Shown one piece after another: positions 19,983-33,500 of a stretch of DNA of 64,000 bases. Position numbers and translations under genes: made by a program. Position 1 is the stretch's first letter. Every line of letters starts with the position of its first letter. Below the pieces are notes generated by a model. That model worked only from the letters and a program-made list of their open reading frames with translations, was not told the origin of the DNA and did not search any database. Source of the DNA: Ascaris suum (Eukaryota > Nematoda > Chromadorea > Rhabditida > Ascarididae); NCBI GenBank assembly GCA_013433145.1, contig CM024191.1, positions 1,690,501 to 1,754,500 on the forward strand, written 5' to 3'.

Positions 19983-22900
19983 CTGCAAACAACTAGTTTT
20001 ACTTCTACTTCAAGCTCTATAAGCGAAACAACATCCGCCGAAGTGAGAGAATCGAGCAAACTGAGATTTGTCATTTCCAAATCATCTCATAAGGTGGAAC
20101 CCCAACGACGCTTATGGACTCTTCAGCATGTGGGAGTTCGTTCTACTGGTATATTCAAAACTTGAACATTCATCCTTAGCGCGTTCATTCACTTGAACAA
20201 AACTTGAACAAACTTGAATGTGTTCATTCATCCTTACTGCTCAAAAACTGAAGTGAGCACGTTCGCAAATATCATCATAGATTTCAATCTAACTGTGACG
20301 AGTTGCCGGGGACTTTGACGTTTTCAAGTGATCCTCTCAAGCCGCAAGCGGCAAGTGCAATAAAAAACACTGAAGAACGTTGACAATAATGTAATAAGAA
20401 GTAAGGAAAGAAGATTTTAAAAGGTACGACATTCTCGACAATCAATCTTGGCAAATCCCCACCGAAAATGACCTCTAAATTCTTTCGAAAACTGGAAGAA
20501 ACATTCCGAACTCAGCACTTCTTCCTAAGTATTGAAATTGCTTTGAGAGTTTAAAGCATCTGCAGCTTAGTCCGTACAAACCTAAAGAACCGTCCGACTG
20601 GTACTGAATGATGAAAAACTTTACCGTAAACAACATGTGAATACAAATGCAGGTATTCTGGAAGCTGCACTTCGTTCCCCGGCAACCGCCAGAATTACCA
20701 GTCTCCAGTACCTTTACCTCCTCTAACTGTTCACCTCTCCCCCAAGAGAGGGGAACAATGAAATCAGCACCTCCACTGTACCCGTCGACCCGTTTTCACA
20801 GCAATTTCGACACTTCATTTATTTGAGAATGTGCCCGTCTATCCCCGCCACCCCCTTTCCTTCTCCACCGTTGCATAACTGGCGACGTTAAGCACAGTAA
20901 ACAGAACGGTCGAAATTTAATTAAAACAATCGAACTCACGTATGCGACATCCATGGGATCGCTTCCTGTGACGAATCCATCTAAGTGCGGAGCCATCATT
21001 GAAAGGCATTTGCGCAAACACAGACACAGCGTCTTCTCGTTATTCCTAAACGGGCCTCCGGAACATATCGTCACATATAACTGGAGCTGGCACAATTGAG
21101 TGAGGGAGAGGGCGATAGGACGGGGATTGGTTCTGGTAGGGAGTATCCTCCCCACCCCGCCAATCAACAAAGAGGCAACTGATATTTCACTTCCTTCCTT
21201 CTCCCGAAACTTTTACCCCAGAAGTGACAAGATAATTTCGGTCACATATGCCAAATTCTCCAATTTTGCAAGAACTGATCGGTTTGGGATGCACTTTGAA
21301 GCTGTAAAAAAATTTGGTGGCGTGTACAGTAAGATGTCCTAATGGCAAGTTCTTGTCACCAAAACAGTATTTTAAAAAACGCGTAAAAAAGGTGGCTGGG
21401 CAAGGGCGAACGACAGAATGAGAAATAAGGCGACGAAGGAAGGAAAAATTGCTTTCCCCTGTTAATGGGAAGAAATGAGAAAGGCAAGAAAGGAAACAGG
21501 GGATACCACTTCTACACACAACGGATTCCAAAATCTGACAGCGTCATTTTTCAAGGTGTAGAAGAGAAACATAGGAAAATACTTTTGGAAACTTCTAATA
21601 ATTTCATCCAAACCGTTCTCTGAGGGATGAACTTTAATCGAGGTTTTGGTTCACCAGTAATAGTACGCAAACAGGAACGATAAAACCGTAAACGCCGTTT
21701 CACTAATAAGCCTAAAAATCGATGTTAACGGCTAATCCACAAGGATATGTAATCTATCGACAGTCTTCTTTCAGAAGGGAGCGAGCGGAAATTGGGGAGT
21801 TCATGGCGTGCACAGCAAAAATGCAAATGAGGTCAAACCGAACCTTTCAGCATACTGGTAGAGGTCATAAAGAAGAGGCACGAGATACGTACTGTCCTCA
21901 CCGCATAATATCTTTTCACTCACGCATCTGATGAGACCCAGGCATGCGAAATTGTATACCTTTTTGAGATCCTCCGGTAGCAAATAGTCCCTAAAGTTAG
22001 GCGATGAAAGACGCTTAAATGCTTTGAAAACCACCCTGCAATATTTCGCTGAATCCCGACAACCATCTATTCGGTATACAATGGCAGTCCGGCTTCGTTA
22101 TCTTAGCCTAAAAGCACTTTCCTATGGTTTTTTCGGTGTTCATTTCAATGTCTCAGCGCAAATAAATATTTCTCGAGTAGAATGACTTCCTTCAGCAAAT
22201 AGCGAATTCAATTAATCACTGCCACATCGTATTTAAGGCATTTTGTATTTTCAGATGGATAACTGCTAAAAGTGTGCTAAAAGTGTACACAGAATAAAAA
22301 AAAACTGGATTTAGCTGAAAAAAAACTGCTTTACTCCGGCTTGTAAATTCACAGTATCAGTCCATGAACTGTGTTCTGAATGGGACTGCTAAAACGATAA
22401 TAAAAGATTACAATTTGGAAAGCGGGGACCGACTTCCACATTCGACATATAAAGGCCGTCAGACTATCGGATGAGGACCGCTCATTTGTGGATCAAACGA
22501 ACAGGTCGGCAGACCCATACCCCTCAGTTTAGAGTCTTCAACTACGAATGTCTTTCGCTGTTGGCATCAGTTTTGAGCCATAAATGCAGGATGTATACGG
22601 CTGTGGACATCCAACCATTCTAATAAATGGAAGGGGCAGATGGGGGGGGGGGGGGAGGGGGAACTCACGCTCCTAATTCTACTTTCAAACAGCCTCGTTG
22701 GTGACATGGTACCATGGCTTAATAGCTGGATGTCTTCCAGGATAAGAACGCCGATTATGAGAAATGATCCCTATTATTGCATACGGAGCCTATTTTCTTC
22801 TCTCATTTTATTGAGATCCTAAAAAGGGATACGCTGCATTGTATTGCCTAAATTGTGCTACAATTTGGGGAGTTTTTCTCATTTGAAGGTTACCAGTATT

Positions 22901-25900
22901 CATCTCCTAGTCCACTAATAGCTCTCCACATTGCGTATTTCCGGCTCTTCTGCTCCCGTCCAAAAACTTTAATCAAGTAAAAATGGTGAAAACTTACGTA
23001 TTGCCACAGAAGTTGAGTGTACAGAATGTGTGAAGCAGCAAAATCAACGAGGCACAATCGACAGTTTTCACTGCGACTTGAATGGCGAATGACGCGATCC
23101 GACAAACATGATACTGTAGACAGTCACCTCTATCGAGATCCCTTTGCGTTACTGCCACCAAACTCTGTAATAACTGCCACTTGCCAGCCCGATTTGCTAA
23201 CAACAAAAACAAACCACATCAACACTACTAAAACAAATACTCATTATGATAACAGCATAATAAAATCAAAAGAAACCTCAAATATGTTATCCGGATTGTT
23301 GCTTCTCTTCTTTGCGAATAGACGATTGAAAAACAACGCAGATGCTGTTGAGAAATCGCCGCGATAAAACGCTATTTGCGATAAACGATAATAGGATTTA
23401 AAATGAGGGAATCTGAAACAAAAAAAAAAGAAACGATTAGATTCGTTTTTCTCTGATAACCGAAGTTTTCCATATATGACCTCACAAAGCACTCGCATGA
23501 AGCAACCCAAATCGAGATTAAAACCCTTCAAACGTTATTCTATTATGTAAAAACTATTGCACTTCAAAAATCCCTCTTAATTTTCACGACTTAAATGGTG
23601 CATGGCAAAAAAAGAGAAAAAAAGGAAAACAGCCAGAAACGCAAAAGACAAGTTGCTGTAACTACACGAACCCTTATCAAATTCGAGAGGCTACGTTGAG
23701 TATCGCTGATGCAATCCCAAACATCCAAACACCCGACATTAACATACATCCGATCGCAGGCAAAATATTACAGAAACCACCACCAGAAGGCGTGTACATT
23801 CACTCAACAGCAATATTACCCTATGCAACCCTACATAAACTGACTGTACCCATGCATACGGGTATATTATCGAAGAAGAGTGCTAGCTATTTGTAGCTCC
23901 TTCCTCGCCTTCCCGAATCTGATTCAAAAATCCCCATTTTTGATTTCAAGTACAACAAAAAACATAGGAAATTTATGACGCAAAAAACCGTTCACAACTT
24001 CACAACATTGAGAGTAACCCTGTATAGGAAGTCAGCAAAAAAACTGCAGCATAATCGCATGCTTCACCCACCTCTTAATGCAAACTTCAAATCCGTCGTT
24101 GCAAGACGCCAAAATCGAATCGATTAACTGGATCCTCTCAAGCATTTTTTCCATACAACGAGTCACGTCGTCCATATCGGCAATGTGAGTCCTGTAGATG
24201 ATTTCGGCAACACAACTGCGTATCTCGGGTGCCACAGCAAATAAATCATGACCCACATTGCGTCGGCAAACACCATGATAGCTGAATCGATCATAAACTC
24301 GATGATGCATCAATATAGACCGAAAATTTGCATATAGTAACACTGGCGAACACAAAAGGAAACAAAAGGATAAGACCAGGAAACTTTTTGCCGTTTCAAG
24401 AACAAGAAACGCTTTACTTACTTGATAACTTAAATCAAACCGTTTCAGAACCACTCTTGATGTTTTTTCCGGAAACAGAAACATGGACCTGAATGCAAAG
24501 AATGGAAATAACGAAGAATCTATAAAGTGAATTGGCTTGTTCAAAACTCATCTTAACGTAAAGCAAAATCATCACTTATCAGATCCTTTGAGCATAGTCT
24601 ATTCGATGGGCGGTTAATATTTGTTATTTGTTGTTTCTATGATGGCTCGCTCTTTAAAAGCCTTAAATCGTTCGAGACCAAACAATAGCTCTCACTATCA
24701 CGCCCTACACTTCATCTACGAACTCGTAAATTCATAAACGTTTTAATAGTTTGATCATGTGAAGCAATTCATTAATGTTTTTGCATGAAGAATGAGTTCT
24801 TTGAAATGTTGGATTTAAAGGGATGAATATATGCGAATAAATGCTTTCTTCAAGAAATGCTTTAAACTTGCGAGTTTGAAATAAACTGCTAAAATATTGA
24901 ATGAGAGTTTGGTGAACATATTCAGCCAAAAAAAAAAAAATCACCTGAAAGTCTGAGCAAATGAAAGCATTTGCACCAGTTGCTCTCTTCTCCAATCGAT
25001 ATCAGTGAGGAGCCATTTGAAAAGGTACGCGTAAGCAAGATAATGCAGCTAGAAAAAAGAAAAAATATTTACAAGGCAAATACAACAGTATCATCGAATT
25101 CTTAATTCATTTCGCAAAAGTCAAATACCTAAGTACAACTGTCAATCGAACCTCAGAAATTCACACTCCCAACCCTTGCTCGGCTTCTAGCTCTATCCGC
25201 CCTCAAGGCATAAGACTTACTTGCCATAAGGGGCGCTTTTCCACTTAAACGTTCATCAATGAAGGCAAATGGCAGATGTAGCAATGAAGGGACTGATAAG
25301 GAAACTCCGAAGTTACTACTGAAAGATCGCTGCTTTGCGAGGGCCGCCTTCTATACATTTGCTTTAAACGAATCCCCTGAAACTCCTGCTTTTTTAAGTA
25401 CTCGGAAATGCATGTGTGTGTGTGTGTGTGGGGGGGGGGGGGGGGAGGGAGAGGCAAAGTCAAAAGACAGTGGAGGCAGGGAAAAGGTGGCTGGGGGAGT
25501 TGAAATTTCTGTTCTGTTGCTTCTTTATGCAACCGCTGAAATACTGCTTATGTGTATAATATATGCTTACGTGAATGGCGTTGATTTCATATGACAATGC
25601 GAGAAACTTAAAAATTATTTGAAATGGATGTGTGGGAGAGTTCTGCAATATAAGTCCACTCCTGAAGAAGTGCCGGGAAGGGGGTCTGTCAGAAGATAGC
25701 CTCGTTTTTGCGACAGACTTATACTCGTCAAATATGGTAGATTGCGAAGTGATTTCTGAAGCAAAAGCAGTTGAGTGAAATATACCTCGACGGCCTCAAC
25801 GTGCTCCTGCTTTTTGATGTTGATACGCATTTGATATTGAACGCCACTCGCCTGCAGTTGACAAGCCGCTTCGTAATGCTGCTTCATCACCTGTATTAGA

Positions 25901-27504
25901 AAAGCATAAATTATGCCGGCTATTTTGAGCTTCTTGTCGACCAATCTTTGCACAGACTTCGAAATTAAGCAACGTATCGCATCGACTTCACACAAGTTAT
26001 GCCACCATTTTTGAGGGACTAACATCGTCGATAAAACAAAAAGAATTTAGTAATTTCATACGCATTTACAAAAAAAAAAAAAAAAAAAAAAACTATAGAA
26101 AGACGAATAGATGAGACGTAATACCTGAAGGATTTCGCGCGATATGTTATGTGAAATTAAACATATGTTGCACGCAGTTCATATAATTCTTCCCTTGGTT
26201 ACGATCTTTTTTGCTTTGTCTAAGATGTACGTCTTTCTTTTTGCTTTCTTGATGATCACTTCATTTCTGCCGTCTCTTCCATTCGAAAATGGTCGAATGA
26301 TGGCCCTGTTTCACTCTCACTTTGTCGTATATACGACTCAAGTCGACAGCCAACGAGGGTGGCACAAGTGCGTTTTACAGCCTCACCAAGAACAGAGTAA
26401 TCACTCTTCTCAGAAACACTAAAGACGAACTCAAATCATACAATTATTGATAAGTGAAAACGCTGCTTCATCAGAATGATCCGAAAGCACGATTTGCGAA
26501 AAGGAATCAACTGAACTACAGCACCTTATCGGGATAGAACAAGAGAGCACAATACTGGTTTAGGGGGAGGGGGGCATCTTTGCAGAACATATAATACACG
26601 CCAAGTTCTATGATGACAGCCTTCCTTCAAATTAAACCGTGCTATGCAAGGAATAAAAATCCTCAAAACTGAACATAGCAGACAACCGGATACGCTACAA
26701 GCACAAAGGGAGCAAAAAAGGCGCAAGATAGGCTCGTTTCTTATATGTGCTTGAGCCTGCATTACGCTATGCAATCTATATAGCTCAAAGAATGGAAATT
26801 CTAGAAATACGAGCAATGCAAACTGCTGAACATACTTGATGCGCCATAGCAAACAACACAATGCAGCTAATCATAAAAAAGGTCTCGCTTCAATCTCTGA
26901 TATATGCACATCGTTGCATATCCATACCAGCTATCACACTAAATACTCTTTTAGGCGAAAGGAGCGGGTCGTAGGTTTTTGATATATGTCAGCTGCTACG
27001 CTTATGAGCATCACATTTCGGCTGATAGCAACTATGTCTTCAACCGAATTGATTGATACCTGCTATGCATCTTCCAATTCCAATCCACATAGCAAGAGCT
27101 CTCTTATATTGTTTCTTGAACTTAGATGTGCTTTGGCCTACAGGTATTCTTCGGCTGCCGCAATCTGTGATTGCTTGATGCAATTGAAATATACTGACGA
27201 TCGAATATGAAAACGAAATGAATAATACACGCCTCAACAGGATTGCCGCATTTATTGGCGATTTTAGCGAGGAAATAGTGGCACCTCCACCTATCAGTAT
27301 GACCATCAGGTAGCAACGACGCGCAACGAGTGAATAACTTCTGACTTTCTTCCAGCATGCCTCTTGTATGAATGCGAATCCATCGTCTGCGAATATCATC
27401 CAACTCCAACTGCAACCTGCTGCTTATATTCCAGTTCATTACAAGACTTTTTGGGAGCCAAAATGTCGTTTTTCCATGAAAGAGTGATCTCATATATAGT
27501 TCAG

Positions 27505-27592
<88 letters not shown>

Positions 27593-30500
27593 CTGAACTG
27601 TATATACATTATACTAACAGTAAAGTGCACAGTGACAACAGGAAGAGGGGTGATTTAAAAAGTTTGTCACAGCTACGCAGCATCCGAAACAACAGCGCTA
27701 GGGCAACTCAGTTTTGGCGTGATAGATTGCCAAGCTTGTTGGGTATGACACTGAATAATCAACCCAAAATATCTACTTGTGATCTAATACTGCAGTGGTT
27801 CATACTTACTCGTACTGACGATTCTCTTTAACGTCACTGATCGATTTATGTGCTCTCATGTCCACAAGTCGAGCTGCGGCGCATTTGGATGCCTCTGGCT
27901 CCAGTCATGTTTGCGGGATATGGTGCTCGTCCATAAACTACTTCTTCTATCTGCTTGCGTTCTCGCATTTCGGCATCGACAGACGGTCATCGGCTCCTGC
28001 CTTCTGCCTACATTTGATCCTCCTCTATGCCGCCGCCAAGCACAACACTACGTATATCATTTTTCTTGTTACGGTGGCCGATCTGCATACCCCAATGAAA
28101 TGAACCAAATATGAGGCGCTGAACAGTTTCGACGAAGAGAGGGCAATGAAAGGTGTGGTCCTCATTTTATCTAGGAACATCCTTTCATAATTAATATCGT
28201 TGCTTCTGATCTCGACTACGATCCAAGCGATCCCAACCGCCAATTCCAGAGATCGAAAGAGTGGTAAAGTGGGACGTTCACAGACACGATACCAATGTCG
28301 AGGAAATGATGAAGCAATTACCTTACGCTTAAATCGACTCAGTTTACTTCGAATCTGGTAGAGGGCACTGCCAAAATTGAAGAGGACATCCTGGTTACCA
28401 GGACCGAAAAAGAGTGCCATTCGGAAATAAAAGATTGCAGTGGAGAATTCCTTCATGAGCTCATCCTCAGTCAGCTGAAAATAACTGGAACTACCATATT
28501 TGGCGTGTGGCGCATATCAGATCCTACGGCTGAACGATGAATACACATCAAGCAGCTAAAAGAAGATGAATCGCAGATCGACGCAGCCTCGAGTCCATCA
28601 AAAATCGTTCAGTAAAACTGCACAAATTTTAGAGCACATTTTATGTGAACCGATTTAAAGCTGCTGGACAAAATGTTTCTCATATTATGGACATTCATAA
28701 TCCACACTTTCTCTCCTCACCTCCTCAAAAAAACCAGAGAACACCCTCCCCCATCTTTCTCTCCACTGATTGCTAAACATCGAGCAAACCCTGACGTTTC
28801 CCGTGTAAATCTCTAGCATTCGATGCAAATCGCACCGAAATTGGTAAAGAAAAACACAAGCAGATGGTTGTGACGACTGTCGCGCAAGTATAATCTACTA
28901 AAAATGTTATGTGTATTAATCAATTCACAACTTATTGGAAGAAAATTAGATGCCATCTGTACTGAACACAGATAGTCCTAACAGTATAATAAACGAAGCT
29001 ATAAAAGAAGCATTTCCATAACCTCAATTGAACTAATCTCCTAGCGTTTACAAAACTTATTTCCGGCAATCATCACGCCTATTGTATTCTACAGACTGAC
29101 TTTACAGCAGATCCCACAAACACAACATAACAGAAAGCTACTTTTTTACATACTGAGAGTTCCCCGAACTTTCATTTACGTAAAACATCGCGCAAAAACC
29201 AATAGGATATGGAACATTCAATGAGAATATTTTAAAAATTAAGATAAAATAAAGCAAATTGCGCACCTCAAAAAGTGCCACCACCCCCAAGAATGCCAAT
29301 ATAGTCCAAGCTGAGTGGAGAATTTCAGTGTCAACGTCGGCTTTCGATGTGACCAGAAAGAGTTTCGCGTATTGCAAGGTCTCTTCAATGCGTAGCCAGC
29401 GATACGAGTTCATCGCAAGCATATAGAATACTTGCGATCGTAGCGGATTTATCGTCGTGCAACGTGGCCAATCGCCTTCTTGTGATTGCTTTACGAACTC
29501 GTTCAGCTCATCCAACTACAGCATCACAAATCGATACAATTAAATGAGTTGAGTGAAAGAAACAAAATTTTCACATATGAAGGAATTATCTCAACGCATA
29601 AGAATAAATGCGTTATTTAGGGCTGCAGAAAGTTTCCCATTTTAAAAAAACCACCAAACATTAAGAGTAGAGAACGTGAGATCTTGCTCAGTCCTCAACC
29701 ACTTAGAAATAAAGTGAATATTTACTTCGAAAAAAAAAGTAAATAAAAATAAAGAAAATCTGTTTCCCAGCTCATTCCAGCAAACGGGATCCCTTTCAAA
29801 AGTCTCTCTATCTATCAACTACTAAAAGCATCAAGAGCATTATCTAGAATCGATATATTATTGATAAACGCCTTTTAATTTTTTGAAAATGCAAATGAGT
29901 CCGACCTTAGTTATTTCTTCTTCGGTAGGCTGCATAAAGGCCGTCAATTTCTTTTGCACAATTTCAATGAGATCGGGATATAAAGTCCCATAATAGGATG
30001 GTAGAGTGTCGGGCATGAGTAGAGAAATAATGCACATTGCATCCTCATGCGAAGGCTCGTATGCATGTGCGCTGCCATGCCCTTCCAGAACACGCTTCCA
30101 TCGAGATGGGCACCTTAAAGATAACGTCGTTCAACAATCCACTCACAGATGGCACATACATAAATAACAATTAACTTTGTCTACCGTTACGTTGATCACG
30201 TAAGAATTTCACACCCATTCAACGTGGCAATATTTGCCGCCTTAAGCTTTTATCATACAACGTTGGAAGCAACTTTACAAAGTGATGGCAAAAATGGCAA
30301 AAATCATTCAGCAACTTTCGCATTAAAAGACGAAAAAAAAACAATAGTGTCGATTTTTTAGCTATAATAGAAAAAAGAAGAGAAGAATACGCACCCGAAC
30401 ATGCAGAACATGCATTGATGCACCTCGTCGATGAATGCACGAAGTAATTCAGCATGTTGCCCATTAGAAAGTGCTTCTATAACGCAGCGTTCTGAACGCA

Positions 30501-33500
30501 CACGTGCCAACTCACGCAACTCGAACATCAAAAAGCGATACTGCAAACTGACAGTAATTACAGCAATTTGAATCTATTGTTATTTCCTTACTTTCTTTTT
30601 GCCAATAAACCTTTCCACTGAAAACAATCCTCATGGCACTGAAGACGCCCCAAGGTCAGTTTAGAAATCAGTAACTAAAAGCAACAACAGATAACGGATT
30701 TTGAGAAGATAGAAGCGCATACAGTTATTGATATTTTATGAACGAACAATAAAATACAAACGTTTTCCGCTGAGCAACAAGAGCATCCGGCTAGCATGTC
30801 ATGTGCAGTCACAAGCACGTTTAGCGATGAGTTCAGCATCAGCGAACCTCTTTGATATAGCGCATTCAGCGATTCCACTGTATGCTCACCCTCGAGTACA
30901 CGTGCCGCCTCGTAAAGGAATATCCACAAAGACAAATCCTGGAACTGATCATTTTTCAGTGAGGCACGACAATCAAGACCAGTGCTATTACATCGTTTAG
31001 AAACCGCTGGATGATATATGCGATTCTTCAGGCACTCATTTTAAATAACCAGGTTACTTACCACTTCACGAGGGAAAAGGAGACAAGACCTAAGATACTT
31101 TGATTCGAATACCCAAGAAAGAAATATCTGCCAACAAGTTCAATGCACCTTTTTTTTGCACGACAAACTGTGTTAAAACGCCGAACATCATGGCACAACC
31201 TACTCACCGAAAACGCCGGAAGACAAAAAAATGAGGAAAAAAGATACCATTTTATATGGTTCGCTCATAAGCAATGGAGCAATACAATGAACCAAGTTGG
31301 AGACGCATTCGTGCTCAACCGCGCGTATATCTATTTGATGCACTCTTTGCAACGCCTCGTCGATACTCGAAAATGCACTCATGTAGTCGATTGCGCTGAA
31401 ATATTTGCATATCGCTTTCCTGTCGAATACGCAAAATAAAATATTTGTATATCGAAAATCTCCCTCGTCTTTGCCGCAAAATATGCAAAACAGAACATGC
31501 AAGTGAGAAGAGCGAATGGCTTCAACGAAACAATTAATAAGCGTCCTACCTAAATCAACAGTCACTATATACAGCAAATGCCTACCAATGACCGCACTCA
31601 ATTCGAACTAAAGGGCTGTGAAATATAAAACAACCCGAGCTATGTACTCTGCATCAGTCATCAACAATTCCACGACAGAATATGGATACCTGCAGCAGTC
31701 AAATTTATTTTCACGACCACAAGTAATCGTTAAACGTGGTGCCACATGCCAAAAAATGAACCAGTCCTCCACCAATATAGAAACGAAGCGCTATCTCAAG
31801 TCACATATGAATGATTAGTACAGTCTTTCTGTACAGACGATTACTATAAGTGACTGTTACTGGGTGCCGAACAGTTATTTATGCATACTGCTCATTCGTC
31901 TATCACGAATCTAGGTATCTCCAGAGCAATTATCATATCGTTTGCTGTAGTCACATTTTTCACCTGTTCCACTCCAATAATTTTGCCATCTGCCACTAAA
32001 AAATCTCGCTAATCGTTACCTCGGCTCATTTTGGAAGACTCTACTTTTCTGCACTCTACTTCGTTCCCATTATCGGATTATTACAAAACGACCTGAAACG
32101 TTTCGCTCGAACAGTCAGTCATAAAATTCACGGCCCACAACAGCTAAATGACACACTACCAAGTAAAAAAATCCTTAACTCGGAACCACTGGAACGTCAT
32201 ACACCGAAACGAGACTCGATTTTTAATTAAAAATTGCAAGCAGCCTTTTCAATATCGCGTTGCTAGAAACAATTTAGTTTATCCCTCCCCATGGTCCACG
32301 CAAGCATCATCTTCACATGCCCAAAAAGTGTTGTTCCGCACAGTTCTTAGTTTCCTATTGCACAAATCTGAAGTCTCTTCCGTGCCCATATCGTTAACGC
32401 AACCGCTCCTTTCCATTTCAAACTGCACGTGTTTCGTTTTGAGCCTCCCATTAATGTTGCCCTCATGCACTGAACATCTATTCGCTCAAAACGATTGCTT
32501 TGTAAGCGCTTTCCTCTTTCTTACTGTTCGTTCTCATACACTTTTTAATGCTTCCCCACTCCAATACGTTAGAAATTTTTCAAAGGTAAGAAAATGAATC
32601 ACAGAGCACGATTCTCCTTCAGCAGGATCGACCCTCATTTGAAGTGGTTTCATAAAGAGGCTTAAGACATGAATTACATAACGAAATCACCCATCCTCGT
32701 TAAAAACCCACTCCCTACTACGCCCAAAAGGCTAAATGAAGAAAGGTATATTAAACAATAAAATATCAAATGCAAAACCGGCTCAGCCAATGCGCCGCTT
32801 CATTGAAATTTCCGATGCCAATATAAGAGTCCACAAGAATCAAAACAGTAGATTCGACCTCGCGTTGATCTGCTTCGGCCCAATCGAATGACGTCTCGAT
32901 GAGATTAATCGTCTGGAATATAATCAACAACTCGGGGAAAACGTACCACCAACATGAAAAATTTGGAAATGCAGCTGCGCTTCAAAAAAAAAACACACAC
33001 ACATAAGTTCCAAAATCTTCCACAACGTTATTTTTTATCACATGCATTATTTTTTTTATCGCATTTCTCTGTTGGACCAATTATAAAATGAATTAGCAAA
33101 TTTCTAAACAGAACCCAAAAATAATTCCAACAAAGAGGTTTGAACAAAATTTTTTACTAGTGCTTCATAAAATTACAAATGGTATATTGAAACATACTTT
33201 AAAATGCCGAAAAAAAAACCTCAAATGAATGAAAAAAGCGATAGAATAACGCTAACCTTCAAAAACTCGCGATGCGAAAAGTATTCAGTTATCACACCGA
33301 GAATCTCTTCACGTCGTTGTAAGTCAAGCAGTGAATGAGTGTAATGCAAATTGATACAATCATGACCGTTGACTAATGAAGCGTATGCGTTCGGCGATTC
33401 ATTTGTATCCGAGAGTAATTCACGCACTTCAGTTAAATGCGCATAACACTGCTGAAAATTGAAATGAACGTAGTTTCAGACAATGCACTAGTATTCCGAG

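Noticed and set aside
21801..21923. Extension of the CABIN1 exon beyond 21,924 (VSEKILCGEDSTYLVP frame)
   Set aside because: A consensus GTGAGT donor at 21,923 gives the phase-0 junction needed by the next exon. The extension has no donor of the right phase. It remains a possible alternative end.
24032..24544. Single 170-codon minus-strand ORF as one exon
   Set aside because: Only the two ends fit the CABIN1 model. A GT donor near 24,417 and a CCAG acceptor at 24,343 define a short in-frame intron inside it, and the middle part is hydrophobic, intron-like sequence.
25900..26025. Frame LVPQKWWHNLCEVDAIRC as a CABIN1 exon
   Set aside because: It has no acceptor compatible with the upstream exon, and CIIHF-VMKQHYEAACQL joins the flanking exons directly, matching human YLLHYRQAGHYL.
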